A DNA stretch of 64,000 nucleotides from Motiliproteus sp036961355 (GCA_036961355.1 JBALVL010000007.1:62001-126000), one strand, 5' to 3'; numbered from the stretch's first letter, positions 1-9,639 are shown. Notes: a model not told the origin generated them from the letters alone. Program-made: numbers and translations.

Positions 1-88
1 GTAGCGAGATAAAGATACCTGCTAGCGTCAGGTCTATCTTCTGGCCGATCTTCATCGTACTTTTGGTATTCTGATTGGGCGATCCCAT
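1..88 (-). CDS. 5' fragment of a membrane protein gene, possibly a chemoreceptor
   Basis: An open frame runs off the left edge from an ATG at 88 (alternative in-frame ATG at 55), with AGGA about 11 bases upstream. The visible 29 residues end in a lysine-bearing segment followed by hydrophobic residues (IDLTLAGIFISL), as at the start of a first membrane helix. This start resembles methyl-accepting chemotaxis proteins and related sensors, but no diagnostic domain lies inside the window, so the assignment is only a guess. Confidence 0.4.
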   Translation of the reverse strand, partial: MGSPNQNTKSTMKIGQKIDLTLAGIFISL

Positions 89-322
89 AGTTCTAACATC
101 CTGAGATGAATTTTTTCAACGCGATAATACCTTATCTATCGGTTGGCTGTGTCAAAATGATCCCTACAAAACACGTAGCTGTTGAAATTTTGTGGGTATT
201 AATTGACAGAGGTCAAAAGTCTTACTGAGCTACAGCAAAAAAATCAGCATAGAGAGTCGCAAATAGTGACAAGTTTCCTGTTGGTCCTGTTGCCGGTGGA
301 TAGTGATGGTTTAGGCTGCGGG

Positions 323-1507
323 TTAGTCGATGGGGTAGAGCAGTTCTGCATTAAATAGCCCCACCAGTAACGAGTTTGTACCAGGATTGCTTAACCAGGT
401 ACTGATCTGCTCGGGGCGGTATTGGTTCTGATCGCACAGCAGCTCCGCCAGTGCGATCTCGGCAGGACCGAGATCGAAGCTTTGGCCTGCGATATAAAGG
501 CAGCCGCCTTTGTCGCTGCGATCAAAAGCGAATCTAACCCCCTCGGCCCGGCGGATAAAATCACTGTGTTGTAACAGTTGTTCGATCGATTCGACGTGGT
601 CCTCACCGCTTTCTTCGATGATGTTTCCCGGTTCTGGGGTTTTTGATTCGGTTACGTACTCTCCCCACCAGCGTTGTAATCGATCCGAATCGTCGAGCAG
701 TTGTTGCAATAATTTTTTGACCTGTTGCAGGTCCTCACTTTGAATTTCGCCGCTGTGTTGTCGTAGCGTTTGCTGGCCATCGGAAAATCGCAGCTCATCG
801 GGGCAGTGATTGGCGCAGTAGCCGGCAAAATGTTGCAGCATCTCCGAAGCGTGTTGCGCGCGATAGCCGACTGAGTAATTGACACAGTCATCACTAATGG
901 CGACGCCGTTATGGCCCACCCGGGGCGGGATGTAGATCATGTCGCCGGGTTCTAGCTCCCAGCTTTGCTCGGGCTGCCAATGTTTGAGAATGCGCACCGG
1001 TTGGCCGCTGAGAAATTCGGTTTGGTGTTCAAGGTATTGGCCACCAACCTCCCAGCGGCGACGCCCTTGTGCCTGAATGATGAAAACATCGTAGTTGTCA
1101 TAATGCGGCCCAACACCGCCTTCGCGGGTTGAATAACTGATCATCAGATCATCAAGTCGCCAGTTGGGAATGAACCGAAACTGCTCTACCAAGTTGGCTG
1201 CTTCGGCCGACCACAGATCCACTCCTTGTATCAATAAGCTCCAGTGGCTGGCCGGAAGTTGGCTGAATTTCTCTTCAGGGAAGGGACCGTGCAGTAGCTC
1301 AAACTGACCGCTCTGCGGATCGGTGATCAGCAGGCGGGACTCGACCTCCTCTTCGCATGCTAACCCGGCAAGTTCGTCCGGACTGATCACAGGGGGCGCC
1401 CCATTGAAAACACCGCGAATAACGCAAGGCTTCTTCTGCCAGTAATCACGCAGGAAGGTTTGGGTATCCATTGAGCCGAGTTGAGTAAGAACAGGAATCG
1501 CAGTCAT
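323..1507 (-). CDS. roxA: RoxA/YcfD-type ribosomal protein L16 arginine hydroxylase
   Basis: A JmjC/cupin-fold 2-oxoglutarate and Fe(II) dependent oxygenase of 394 residues. The iron-binding facial triad is visible as H135-x-D137 (in PHYDNYDVF) and H199 (in RVGHNGV), inside the double-stranded beta helix at about residues 90-215. A C-terminal region (about 250-394) follows, as in E. coli YcfD, which hydroxylates an arginine of ribosomal protein L16 (family knowledge). The length matches the family. It is a single gene transcribed away from the dcw cluster. The MINA/NO66 eukaryotic enzymes share the fold, but in gammaproteobacteria this architecture is RoxA. Confidence 0.9.
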   Translation of the reverse strand: MTAIPVLTQLGSMDTQTFLRDYWQKKPCVIRGVFNGAPPVISPDELAGLACEEEVESRLLITDPQSGQFELLHGPFPEEKFSQLPASHWSLLIQGVDLWSAEAANLVEQFRFIPNWRLDDLMISYSTREGGVGPHYDNYDVFIIQAQGRRRWEVGGQYLEHQTEFLSGQPVRILKHWQPEQSWELEPGDMIYIPPRVGHNGVAISDDCVNYSVGYRAQHASEMLQHFAGYCANHCPDELRFSDGQQTLRQHSGEIQSEDLQQVKKLLQQLLDDSDRLQRWWGEYVTESKTPEPGNIIEESGEDHVESIEQLLQHSDFIRRAEGVRFAFDRSDKGGCLYIAGQSFDLGPAEIALAELLCDQNQYRPEQISTWLSNPGTNSLLVGLFNAELLYPID

Positions 1508-1859
1508 GTGAGTATCGTGGTAGGCCAGAGAAGGCGGAGATTATCGCCGACTCTGGGCTGCTAAGAAACTGTTTAGGCTAGGTTCGGCCGGACAAAGCGT
1601 GATTTGAAGCATGAGTGTGTTGCATAAAGCGGTGGTTGGGTGGGGAGGTTGCTGAGCGATCTATGCAGAGGGTATTGCGTTATTTTGAATCTTTTTTATT
1701 CATCATGTTGCTGTTGTTGCTCGATCTGTTGATCAGATGAATTATCGTTAAATGATTGATTTGTTAAACTATTACTAGGATTTTATGATGCGGGGTTAGG
1801 TTGGTTATGTGTTGGATTCATGAGGGGTGGGGTTATCGTTAATAGAGGCTGTTTGGTCG
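1508..1859. other. Intergenic region upstream of the dcw promoter
   Basis: An AT-rich stretch between the divergent roxA and mraZ genes. I see no ORF of convincing coding character, no tRNA-like structure and no strong terminator. It probably carries the roxA promoter on the minus strand, but I could not assign convincing -35/-10 boxes. The regulatory part for mraZ begins at 1860. Confidence 0.5.
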
Positions 1860-1934
1860 TGGGTAAAAGTGGTAATTATTCTTTATTCGTGTGCTATAGT
1901 GGGTAAAAGTGGGTAGAAGTGGTTTTCATTGGTT
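1860..1934 (+). promoter_or_regulatory. MraZ operator boxes and extended -10 promoter of the dcw cluster
   Basis: TGGGT/TGGT boxes repeat with an exact 10-bp step at 1900, 1910, 1920 and 1930, and a second pair lies at 1860 and 1870. MraZ is known to bind TGGGN boxes separated by 5 bases upstream of its own gene. An extended -10 element (TGC then TATAGT) sits at 1892-1900 and would place the transcript start near 1907, inside the box array, so bound MraZ should block initiation. Boxes and spacing are seen directly; repression is inferred from the family. Confidence 0.8.
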
Positions 1935-1990
1935 AGGTGCCTGCAAATCATACGTCAATCTTGTGCTGAAAAAGGATCGGGTTACACAAA

Positions 1991-2446
1991 ATGTTTAGCG
2001 GAGTCAGCGAGATCAATCTCGACGCCAAGGGGCGCATGGCTATGCCAACGCGCTACCGCGAGCGTATTGCTGATTACTGTGACGGTAAGATGTACGTCAC
2101 GGTAGATCCGTTCGACCGCTGTCTGACACTGCATACTCAGCCTGAGTGGGACATCGTTCAGCAAAAGCTGAGTACGATATCCAGTTTTGATCCGGGTGCC
2201 CGACGGTTAAAGCGGATGATCATCGGTCATGCTGCGGAAGTGGATATGGACGGCAATGGCCGGTTGTTACTACCGGCGCCATTGCGTGAGTTTGCCGACG
2301 TCGAACGCAAAGTTGTTTTGTTGGGGCAGGGTAACAAATTTGAAATATGGAGCGAGCAGCAGTGGCACCAGACCCGGGATGCATATTTAGATGTTTCCGA
2401 AGGGGCGGGTTTGGTGCCTGAGGACCTGAAGTCTCTGTCATTGTGA
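1991..2446 (+). CDS. mraZ: Transcriptional regulator MraZ
   Basis: First gene of the dcw cluster, 151 residues, the usual length. Two AbrB-like SpoVT-type domains are visible, each with the conserved D-x-x-x-R loop: DAKGR at 11-15 and DGNGR at 87-91. MraZ forms ring-shaped oligomers that bind repeated TGGGN boxes and represses the cluster in E. coli (family knowledge); matching boxes lie 60-130 bp upstream. The ATG is preceded by AAAGGA at a rather long distance (about 15 bases). Confidence 0.95.
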   Translation: MFSGVSEINLDAKGRMAMPTRYRERIADYCDGKMYVTVDPFDRCLTLHTQPEWDIVQQKLSTISSFDPGARRLKRMIIGHAAEVDMDGNGRLLLPAPLREFADVERKVVLLGQGNKFEIWSEQQWHQTRDAYLDVSEGAGLVPEDLKSLSL

Positions 2447-2577
2447 TTTGGTCGTTCAGGCTTGGTTGTTGAGAGTGAATCGGTGTGAGGTTAGCGCCGA
2501 GGCGATGGTCGATGTGTCTTTCAGCCGATAGGGCTTTAAGTGAGTGTGAGTAAGGCGTGTCTGAAAAGGACGGTTTG

Positions 2578-3513
2578 ATGGGCCAGGATTTTAAACATAA
2601 AACGGTATTGCTGGATGAGGCGGTTGATCTGTTGATCACCGATCCGGCAGGCGTTTATGCCGACGGAACCTTCGGGCGTGGCGGCCACTCTTCGTTGATC
2701 CTGTCGCAACTGGACTCGAATGGTCAATTGTTGGCTTTCGATAAAGACCCGCAGGCGATCGAAGTGGCAGAGCAGATGAAGGCTCAAGACGGCCGTTTTG
2801 ACGTGGTCCATGGCTCGTTCGCCGAGTTGGGTGCTGAGCTGGAGCAACGCGGTTTGTTCGGCAAGCTGGACGGTATTTTGCTGGATCTGGGTGTATCTTC
2901 GCCGCAGCTTGATGATGCCGGGCGTGGTTTTAGTTTTCTTAATGATGGCCCATTGGATATGCGGATGAATCCGCAGGCAGGCGAGAGCGCGGCAGAGTGG
3001 ATCGCGCGTGCTGAAGAGAAAGAGATAGCGGATGTGATGTATCTGTACGGCGAAGAGCGTTTCTCGCGTCGTATTGCAAAAGCCATTGTGGCTGAGCGGC
3101 AGATCGCGCCGATCACCACGACCGCTCGGTTGGCTGAGATCGTGAAAGTTGCCAATCCGAAGTGGGAAAGAGGTAAGAACCCGGCGACCCGGGCGTTTCA
3201 GGGCATACGTATCTACATCAATAGTGAGCTTGACGATCTGACCGCCTGTCTTGAACAGGCGCTGGAGGGGCTCAGTGTGGGTGGTCGGCTGGTGGTTATC
3301 AGCTTCCATTCATTAGAGGATCGGATCGTTAAGCGGTTTATACGTAAACATGTCCGTGGGGATGAAGCGCCACCGGGTCTGCCGGTACGGCACACTGAGC
3401 TGAATCAGCGTTTGAAGGCGATAGGCAAAGCCCGTAAAGCTAGTGCTGAGGAGATCGGTGAGAATGTTCGTGCCCGCAGTGCGGTGATGCGTATCGCCGA
3501 GAAACTGGCGTAG
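2578..3513 (+). CDS. rsmH: 16S rRNA (cytosine1402-N4)-methyltransferase RsmH
   Basis: SAM-dependent methyltransferase (MraW) that methylates C1402 in the 16S rRNA decoding centre. The glycine-rich SAM loop GTFGRGGHS lies near residues 30-38, and the family signature GRGFSF and the C-terminal SFHSLEDR are present. I chose ATG 2578 (311 residues) over an upstream GTG at 2557, because AAAAGGA lies 7 bases before 2578 and the protein then begins KHKTVLLDEAV like other RsmH. It sits between mraZ and ftsL, with only 4 bases to ftsL. Confidence 0.95.
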   Translation: MGQDFKHKTVLLDEAVDLLITDPAGVYADGTFGRGGHSSLILSQLDSNGQLLAFDKDPQAIEVAEQMKAQDGRFDVVHGSFAELGAELEQRGLFGKLDGILLDLGVSSPQLDDAGRGFSFLNDGPLDMRMNPQAGESAAEWIARAEEKEIADVMYLYGEERFSRRIAKAIVAERQIAPITTTARLAEIVKVANPKWERGKNPATRAFQGIRIYINSELDDLTACLEQALEGLSVGGRLVVISFHSLEDRIVKRFIRKHVRGDEAPPGLPVRHTELNQRLKAIGKARKASAEEIGENVRARSAVMRIAEKLA

Positions 3514-3517
3514 CGGC

Positions 3518-3844
3518 ATGGTTGGCCAGATTGTCAGTAAAGCGAACGCGCTGGGTCATCGTGCTGCCAGATTAGATGTGTCCTGGCAATCGGTGTTACT
3601 GGCGGTGCTGCTGGTTGCGGTGGTGGTGAGCGCGCTGGGTGTGATCTACAGCGCCTTTTTATACCGGCAGGCTTTTAACGATCAACAGCAGTTGTATCAA
3701 CAACGTGATTCGTTGGGAGTGGAGTGGGGGCAGTTGTTGATCGAGCAGAGCGCGCTGGCTTCGCATAGCCGGATAGAAAACACAGTAACCAAGCGGCTGG
3801 ATATGTATGTTCCTGCACCTGATGAAATTGTGGTCGTTCGCTAG
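3518..3844 (+). CDS. ftsL: Cell division protein FtsL
   Basis: Small bitopic division protein of 108 residues: a short cytoplasmic N-terminus, one membrane helix at about 26-50, then a periplasmic coiled-coil segment rich in Gln, Leu and Glu. FtsL forms the FtsQLB complex that activates septal peptidoglycan synthesis by FtsWI. Identity rests on topology, size and position between rsmH and ftsI, since FtsL sequences diverge strongly. Its stop codon abuts the ftsI ATG directly. Confidence 0.9.
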   Translation: MVGQIVSKANALGHRAARLDVSWQSVLLAVLLVAVVVSALGVIYSAFLYRQAFNDQQQLYQQRDSLGVEWGQLLIEQSALASHSRIENTVTKRLDMYVPAPDEIVVVR

Positions 3845-5563
3845 ATGAGTGATAAGGCTGCGAGTGAACGGACTCTGCCTTACACTTGGCGATTTCGCTT
3901 GGTGTTATTGATGTTGTCCGCGTTGGCACTGGTGGTGGCTTCGCGGATCGTTTTTCTGCATCTGTACGAAGATGATTTCCTGAAAAATCAAGGTGATGCT
4001 CGCAGCTTGCGAGTAGTCGCTATCCCTGCGCATCGAGGCATGATTCTCGATCGCAATGGTGAGCCGCTAGCGGTCAGTGCACCGGTAGAAAACCTATGGT
4101 TTGATCCTCGCGAATTTGCTGCCGATGCCGATCAGCACCGTCAATTGGCACGTCAGTTGGGTATTTCTGAATCGCGTCTGCAGCGACTGGTTGTCAAGAA
4201 CAAAGATAAGCACTTCGTCTATTTGCGTCGGCATATGTCGCCGAGTAGCGCGGAAAAAGTGTTGGCGTTGGGTGTGCCGGGTGTTTACAGCCGAGGCGAC
4301 TACAAGCGCTACTACCCTGCTGCTGAGGTGACCACTCATATGGTTGGCTTTACCAATATTGATGGTAAAGGCCAAGAGGGGATGGAGTTGGCGTATGACT
4401 CTTGGCTACGCGGCCAGCAGGGTCGCAAACGGGTTCTCAAAGACCGGCTCGGTCAAACGATTAAAGATATTAACGCGTTGGAAGATGCCAAGCCCGGTCA
4501 AGATTTAACGCTGAGCCTGGATCTGAGGGTGCAGTATCTGGCCTATCGTGAGCTAAAAGCGGCGGTGCAGCAGCATAAAGCACGTTCGGGTTCGGCGGTG
4601 GTGCTGGATGTAGCGACCGGCGAGGTGCTGGCGATGGTAAATCAGCCCTCTTACAACCCTAATGATCGTAGCACTCTCAAAGCATCGCATCTGCGCAACC
4701 GGGCGACTACCGACACGTTTGAGCCGGGTTCGACCATGAAACCGTTAACGATCGCAGCGGCGATAGCCAGTGGTAAATACAGTGCGCGGAGCGAGATCGA
4801 TACGTCGCCTGGCTATATCCGGGTCAAAAATTACACCATCCGGGATCACCGCAACTACGGTGTGCTGGACCTGAGTCACATCATCAGTAAGTCGAGCAAC
4901 GTTGGGGCGACCAAGTTGGCGTTGAGCATGGAGCCCAATGCCGTTCGAAATATGTTCTTTAACGCAGGTCTAGGCCAGGCCACGGGAAGCGGTTTTCCAG
5001 GAGAACGGGTCGGTTCATTACCTCATTTCGGTGGTAAGCGGATCGTTGAGCGAGCAGCGATGTCATACGGTTATGGGCTGGCGGTGACGCCGCTGCAGCT
5101 GGCGCAATCGTATATGGCGTTCGGAAATGAAGGTATTAAACGTAACCTCTCGCTGCTTAAAACCGATGAACCGATGCCGGGTGAGCGGATCATGCCGGAG
5201 GCGGTAGCGCGTCAGGTTTTGTCGATGATGGAGCAGGTCACAGCCAAAGGCGGAACGGGTCGGCGGGCGCAGGTGCCATCCTTCCGTGTTGCCGGTAAGA
5301 CCGGCACGCTGCATAAAGTCGGCCGTAACGGTTACGAAGACGATAAGTATGTGGCGGTCTTTGCCGGTGTCGCTCCGGTTGAAAATCCCCGGTTTGTGAC
5401 TGTGGTAGTCGTCGATGAACCGAGTGGACAGGAGTACTACGGTGGCGAGGTGGCCGCGCCGGTATTCTCGCGGATTATGGCGGGTACTTTACGGTTGATG
5501 AACATTACTCCCGATAAATTGCCGTTGCCGATAGAGCAGCAGCTCGCATGGAAAACACCATGA
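3845..5563 (+). CDS. ftsI: Septal peptidoglycan transpeptidase FtsI (PBP3)
   Basis: Class B penicillin-binding protein of 572 residues. A single membrane helix lies at about 17-40, followed by the pedestal domain with the R1 motif (RGMILDRNG, 64-72). The transpeptidase domain has its three active-site motifs: S296-T-M-K299, S350-S-N352 and K485-T-G-T488. It cross-links septal peptidoglycan together with the glycosyltransferase FtsW and is the target of many beta-lactams (family knowledge). The 3' end overlaps the start of murE, suggesting coupled translation. Confidence 0.97.
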   Translation: MSDKAASERTLPYTWRFRLVLLMLSALALVVASRIVFLHLYEDDFLKNQGDARSLRVVAIPAHRGMILDRNGEPLAVSAPVENLWFDPREFAADADQHRQLARQLGISESRLQRLVVKNKDKHFVYLRRHMSPSSAEKVLALGVPGVYSRGDYKRYYPAAEVTTHMVGFTNIDGKGQEGMELAYDSWLRGQQGRKRVLKDRLGQTIKDINALEDAKPGQDLTLSLDLRVQYLAYRELKAAVQQHKARSGSAVVLDVATGEVLAMVNQPSYNPNDRSTLKASHLRNRATTDTFEPGSTMKPLTIAAAIASGKYSARSEIDTSPGYIRVKNYTIRDHRNYGVLDLSHIISKSSNVGATKLALSMEPNAVRNMFFNAGLGQATGSGFPGERVGSLPHFGGKRIVERAAMSYGYGLAVTPLQLAQSYMAFGNEGIKRNLSLLKTDEPMPGERIMPEAVARQVLSMMEQVTAKGGTGRRAQVPSFRVAGKTGTLHKVGRNGYEDDKYVAVFAGVAPVENPRFVTVVVVDEPSGQEYYGGEVAAPVFSRIMAGTLRLMNITPDKLPLPIEQQLAWKTP

Positions 5564-7116
5564 GTCGGTTTGGTGCAAAAATGATGACACTATCAGAGCT
5601 GTTGCAGCCGTTTGTAGATGAACAGATGCTGCAACTGCCGCCGCCGGGCAGTGACCGGATACAGCTCTCTGGGATCACCAACGACAGCCGCCGTATTCAG
5701 GGCGGCGATCTGTTTCTGGCGTGTCGTGGTGAGCGTTTCGATGGCAACGCTTTTATTGGCCGTGCGATTGAGGCCGGTGCTGCCGCTGTTTTATGTGACG
5801 GTGACGGCGCCGCTGAATTTCAGACTACGGCTAGCGCTGTGCCGGTGTTGTTTTGGCCAGAGTTGTCACAGCATGCAGCAGCATTGGCTTGTCATTTTTA
5901 TCAGCAGCCGTCGCTGGCGATGCAGATGATCGGCATTACCGGAACCAACGGCAAAACCAGCTGCAGCCATTTTGTGGCGCAAGCGATGACGGAACTTGGC
6001 CAGAAGACAGCTGTTATCGGTACTACCGGGAACGGCCTTGTTGACGAACTGCAAACTGCCACTCATACAACGCCTGACGCGGTGGAATTGCAGCAATTGC
6101 TGGCGGATCTTTATCAACAGGGCGTGGCCGCAGTAGCGATGGAAGTGTCATCACATGCATTGGAGCAGCAGCGTGTTGCGGGCATCGCTTTTGAGCAGGC
6201 GATCTTTACAAACCTCAGTCGTGATCATCTGGATTATCACGGCACCATGGAAGCCTATGCCGAAGCCAAAGCGCTGTTGTTTACCGGAAGCGGGCTGAAG
6301 CAGGCGGTAATTAACACCGATGATGATTTTGGGCGTCAGCTTTGGCAGCGATTGCAGGGCCGCGTCGATGTTGTGGCGATTGGGAGGCGGCCGCTAGCGG
6401 GTGCAGCGCAGTTGCTCATCAAAAGTTGCCAGTTAACCCCGCAAGGGATTAAGGCTTTGATTGACAGCCCCTGGGGTGAGTTACAGATCGATAGTCCGCT
6501 ATTGGGTGAGTTTAATCTGTACAACCTGCTGAGCGCATTGGCGGTGGTGGTCGGTGCGGGACAGTCGCCGCATAAAGCATTGGCTGTGTTGAACACGCTG
6601 TCGGGTGTGGTCGGACGGATGCAGGCGTTTGTGGCAGAGAATCAACCGCTGGTGGTGGTGGATTATGCCCATACCCCCGATGCACTGGAGAAAGCATTGC
6701 AATCTTTGCGACAGCATAGTCGCGGTCGGCTTTGGTGTCTGTTCGGTTGTGGTGGTGATCGTGATACCGGAAAACGTCCACTGATGGCCAAAGTTGCTCA
6801 ACAGCATGCAGACCGGTTGATGATCACCAGCGATAACCCGCGGAGCGAAGCCCCGCAGCAAATTATTGATCAAATTATCGCAGGGCTGGCAGAGCCAACA
6901 GCATCGACAATCGAGTGTCTGGGTGACCGTAAGCAAGCGATTGAGGCTGTAATTGATCAGGCGGTGGCTGGCGATGTGGTGTTGATCGCTGGAAAAGGGC
7001 ACGAAGATTATCAGGAAATTGATGGCGTACGTCATGCGTTTAGCGATATCGATATTGTACGCCACAGATTAAAAGCTGCTGTAGAGATGGTACCGGAGGT
7101 GAAGTGTGCTGACTAA
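5548..7116 (+). CDS. murE: UDP-MurNAc-tripeptide synthetase MurE (meso-DAP adding)
   Basis: Mur ligase that adds meso-diaminopimelate to UDP-MurNAc-L-Ala-D-Glu. The three Mur domains are present: ATP P-loop GTNGKTS at 132-138, the likely carbamylated lysine in AEAKALLF (K241), and the DNPR motif (429-432) that marks DAP rather than lysine specificity. Three in-frame ATGs are possible (5548, 5560, 5581). The one at 5560 overlaps the ftsI stop as ATGA and is the attractive coupled start; I give the longest form. The 3' end overlaps murF by 11 bases. Confidence 0.95.
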   Translation: MENTMSRFGAKMMTLSELLQPFVDEQMLQLPPPGSDRIQLSGITNDSRRIQGGDLFLACRGERFDGNAFIGRAIEAGAAAVLCDGDGAAEFQTTASAVPVLFWPELSQHAAALACHFYQQPSLAMQMIGITGTNGKTSCSHFVAQAMTELGQKTAVIGTTGNGLVDELQTATHTTPDAVELQQLLADLYQQGVAAVAMEVSSHALEQQRVAGIAFEQAIFTNLSRDHLDYHGTMEAYAEAKALLFTGSGLKQAVINTDDDFGRQLWQRLQGRVDVVAIGRRPLAGAAQLLIKSCQLTPQGIKALIDSPWGELQIDSPLLGEFNLYNLLSALAVVVGAGQSPHKALAVLNTLSGVVGRMQAFVAENQPLVVVDYAHTPDALEKALQSLRQHSRGRLWCLFGCGGDRDTGKRPLMAKVAQQHADRLMITSDNPRSEAPQQIIDQIIAGLAEPTASTIECLGDRKQAIEAVIDQAVAGDVVLIAGKGHEDYQEIDGVRHAFSDIDIVRHRLKAAVEMVPEVKCAD

Positions 7117-8524
7117 TTGGACCTTGGCGGAGTTGCAGCAACCGTTGGCTGCGTTGCAGAGCCAGGGCGACTTGGCGGCTGTTGCGGTTAAGGGCGTTAG
7201 CACGGATACCCGCAGCATTGGCAGTGGTGACCTGTTTGTGGCATTGAGTGGTCCCAACTTTAATGGCAACCAGTTTGTCGCCCAGGCGGAAACGGCAGGT
7301 GCCAGTGCTGCGATCGTCACCGAACTGCAGCCAATCAAACTGCCGCAGCTGCTAGTGGCCGATACCCGTATTGCATTGGGCCAGTTGGCCAAGCTTCATC
7401 GGCAAGCCTTTATCCGCCCCTTGGTAGCGATTACCGGTAGCAGTGGCAAGACCAGCGTCAAAGAGATGCTGGCACGGATTTTGGAACAACCGGTAGATGA
7501 TGCCGAAGAGGTTCTGGCGTCGGTACTGGCAACCAGGGGCAATTTTAATAACGATATCGGCGCACCCTTAACACTGTTGGCATTGCAGCCCGAGCATCGC
7601 TATGCGGTGGTTGAATTGGGCGCCAGTGGCAAGGGTGAAATCGCCTACACCGCTTCCTTAGCGCTGCCAGATGTGGCGATTTTAAACAACGCCGCCGGGG
7701 CACACCTTGAAGGCTTTGGCAGCTTACAGGGTGTGGTTGAAGCCAAAGGCGAAATTTTCGAAGGTTTGAGTGCTGATGGCGTCGCCGTCGTTAACCTTGA
7801 TGATGCTAACTCCGGCTATTGGCTGGATTGTTTAGAAGGGCGCAAGCTACGGACGTTTAGTCTTAGCTCATCGCTAGCCGACCTGTTCGCGTGTGATCTG
7901 GAAACGGCTGAGGATGGCTGCTGTCGGTTTTTACTTAATAGCCATGAAGGCAAGCAGACGGTGACATTACAGGTAATGGGGCAGCATATGGTTGCCAATG
8001 CGCTGGCTGCGGCCGCGGCTGCCGATGCGCTGGGGTTTTCGTTAGACCAAATTCAACGAGGGCTGGAACGTTACACCGGCGTTTCGGGTCGGCTGGCGAC
8101 ACTGCGAGGTATTCGTGGGGCGACCATTATCGATGATAGCTATAACGCCAATCCGGATTCGGTCAAAGCCGCGATTCGGGTGTTAGCGTCACTGCCCGGA
8201 AAGAGGTTGTTGGTGCTGGGCAATATGGGTGAACTGGGCTCTGATGCCGTTGCGTTGCACGCTGAGGTTGGTCGGTTTGCCGCCAGTCAGCAGCTTGACG
8301 GTTTGTTCAGTGTGGGTGATCTGGCTGCGCACAGTGCCGAGGCTTTCGAGCGGCAGCGTCGCACCGATACAGGCAGCAGTCAGCCCGTTAACGCATACAG
8401 CGATAAACAGTTGTTGCACGAAGCGATCGAACCGCAACTGGAAAGTCACACGACGGTGCTGGTTAAAGGTTCCCGCAGCGCCGCGATGGAGCAGGTCGCC
8501 AACGGCCTAAGCGAAAAGGGGTAA
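7106..8524 (+). CDS. murF: UDP-MurNAc-tripeptide:D-Ala-D-Ala ligase MurF
   Basis: Adds the D-Ala-D-Ala dipeptide to complete the UDP-MurNAc-pentapeptide. 472 residues with the P-loop GSSGKTS at 111-117, a central domain with NNAAGAHLEGF, and a C-terminal domain with IDDSYNANPDS. The start is GTG at 7106, preceded by GGAGGT at good spacing and overlapping the murE end. Four bases separate it from mraY. Confidence 0.95.
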   Translation: MLTNWTLAELQQPLAALQSQGDLAAVAVKGVSTDTRSIGSGDLFVALSGPNFNGNQFVAQAETAGASAAIVTELQPIKLPQLLVADTRIALGQLAKLHRQAFIRPLVAITGSSGKTSVKEMLARILEQPVDDAEEVLASVLATRGNFNNDIGAPLTLLALQPEHRYAVVELGASGKGEIAYTASLALPDVAILNNAAGAHLEGFGSLQGVVEAKGEIFEGLSADGVAVVNLDDANSGYWLDCLEGRKLRTFSLSSSLADLFACDLETAEDGCCRFLLNSHEGKQTVTLQVMGQHMVANALAAAAAADALGFSLDQIQRGLERYTGVSGRLATLRGIRGATIIDDSYNANPDSVKAAIRVLASLPGKRLLVLGNMGELGSDAVALHAEVGRFAASQQLDGLFSVGDLAAHSAEAFERQRRTDTGSSQPVNAYSDKQLLHEAIEPQLESHTTVLVKGSRSAAMEQVANGLSEKG

Positions 8525-8528
8525 GCAG

Positions 8529-9611
8529 ATGTTGTTATGGTTGGCGGAATTTCTGTCCGGATATATCAGCGGATTCTCGGTATTTCAGTATTTGACCATG
8601 CGCGGGATCATGGGCGTGCTGACAGCGCTGGCGATATCGGTACTGTTTGGGCCGATGATGATTCGCAAATTACAGCATTATCAGATCGGCCAGTCGGTAC
8701 GTGACGATGGTCCGAAAAGCCATCTCAGTAAAGCCGGTACCCCGACGATGGGAGGGGCACTAATTCTGGTTGCGATGTTGGTCAGTACGCTGCTTTGGAG
8801 CGACCTGAGTAATCGTTATGTCTGGATCTGTATGATAGTGACGCTGATCTTTGGTGCGGTTGGCTGGGTTGACGATTATCGTAAAGTGGTTGAGAAGAAC
8901 TCTGTCGGTTTACCTGCACGATGGAAGTACTTGTGGCAGTCGGTTGGTGGTATCGGTGCGGCCGTGGTTTTGTATTTAACGGCCCAAAGTCCGGTAGAAA
9001 CCCAGTTATTGATCCCCTTTGTTAAAGATATGGCGATCGAGATGGGATTGCTGTTTATGGTGCTGACCTACTTTGTGATCGTCGGTACTTCAAACGCGGT
9101 CAACCTGACAGACGGACTAGATGGTTTGGCGATTATGCCGACGGTGTTGGTTGCGGGTGCGTTGGCGGTGTTCTGCTATCTGAGCGGCAACGTCAAATTT
9201 GCCGACTATCTGCAAATTCCTTATGTCGCCGGTTCCGGTGAGCTGATCATCTTTTGCGGCACCATGGTGGGTGCCGGTCTTGGCTTCTTATGGTTCAACA
9301 CTTACCCGGCTCAGGTCTTTATGGGTGATGTTGGTGCGCTGGCACTGGGTGCGGCGCTGGGTGTGGTCGCGGTGATTGTGCGGCAGGAGTTGGTGCTGGT
9401 AATCATGGGCGGAGTGTTTGTGATGGAAACGGTGTCGGTGATTCTGCAGGTTGGCTCGTTCAAACTTACCGGGCGGCGGATTTTTCGAATGGCCCCGATC
9501 CACCACCATTTTGAACTCAAAGGTTGGCCGGAACCGCGGGTGATCGTCCGCTTCTGGATCATCACCGTTATTTTGGTGCTGATCGGTTTGGCTTCGCTGA
9601 AGATCCGTTAA
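8529..9611 (+). CDS. mraY: Phospho-MurNAc-pentapeptide translocase MraY
   Basis: Polytopic inner membrane enzyme (360 residues, ten predicted helices) that transfers phospho-MurNAc-pentapeptide to undecaprenyl phosphate, forming lipid I. Hallmarks are the TPTMGG segment near residue 75, the DDYRK aspartate pair, NLTDGLDGLA, FMGDVGALALG and the histidine cluster PIHHHFE near the C-terminus. Length equals E. coli MraY. It lies tightly between murF and murD. Confidence 0.97.
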   Translation: MLLWLAEFLSGYISGFSVFQYLTMRGIMGVLTALAISVLFGPMMIRKLQHYQIGQSVRDDGPKSHLSKAGTPTMGGALILVAMLVSTLLWSDLSNRYVWICMIVTLIFGAVGWVDDYRKVVEKNSVGLPARWKYLWQSVGGIGAAVVLYLTAQSPVETQLLIPFVKDMAIEMGLLFMVLTYFVIVGTSNAVNLTDGLDGLAIMPTVLVAGALAVFCYLSGNVKFADYLQIPYVAGSGELIIFCGTMVGAGLGFLWFNTYPAQVFMGDVGALALGAALGVVAVIVRQELVLVIMGGVFVMETVSVILQVGSFKLTGRRIFRMAPIHHHFELKGWPEPRVIVRFWIITVILVLIGLASLKIR

Positions 9612-9639
9612 TGAAAAAAGACGCGGGACAGGAAGGGTA

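Noticed and set aside
2220..3309. Long minus-strand ORFs (140-257 codons) across mraZ and rsmH
   Set aside because: They lie opposite well-conserved genes and encode no recognisable protein; they are frame shadows of GC-biased coding sequence.
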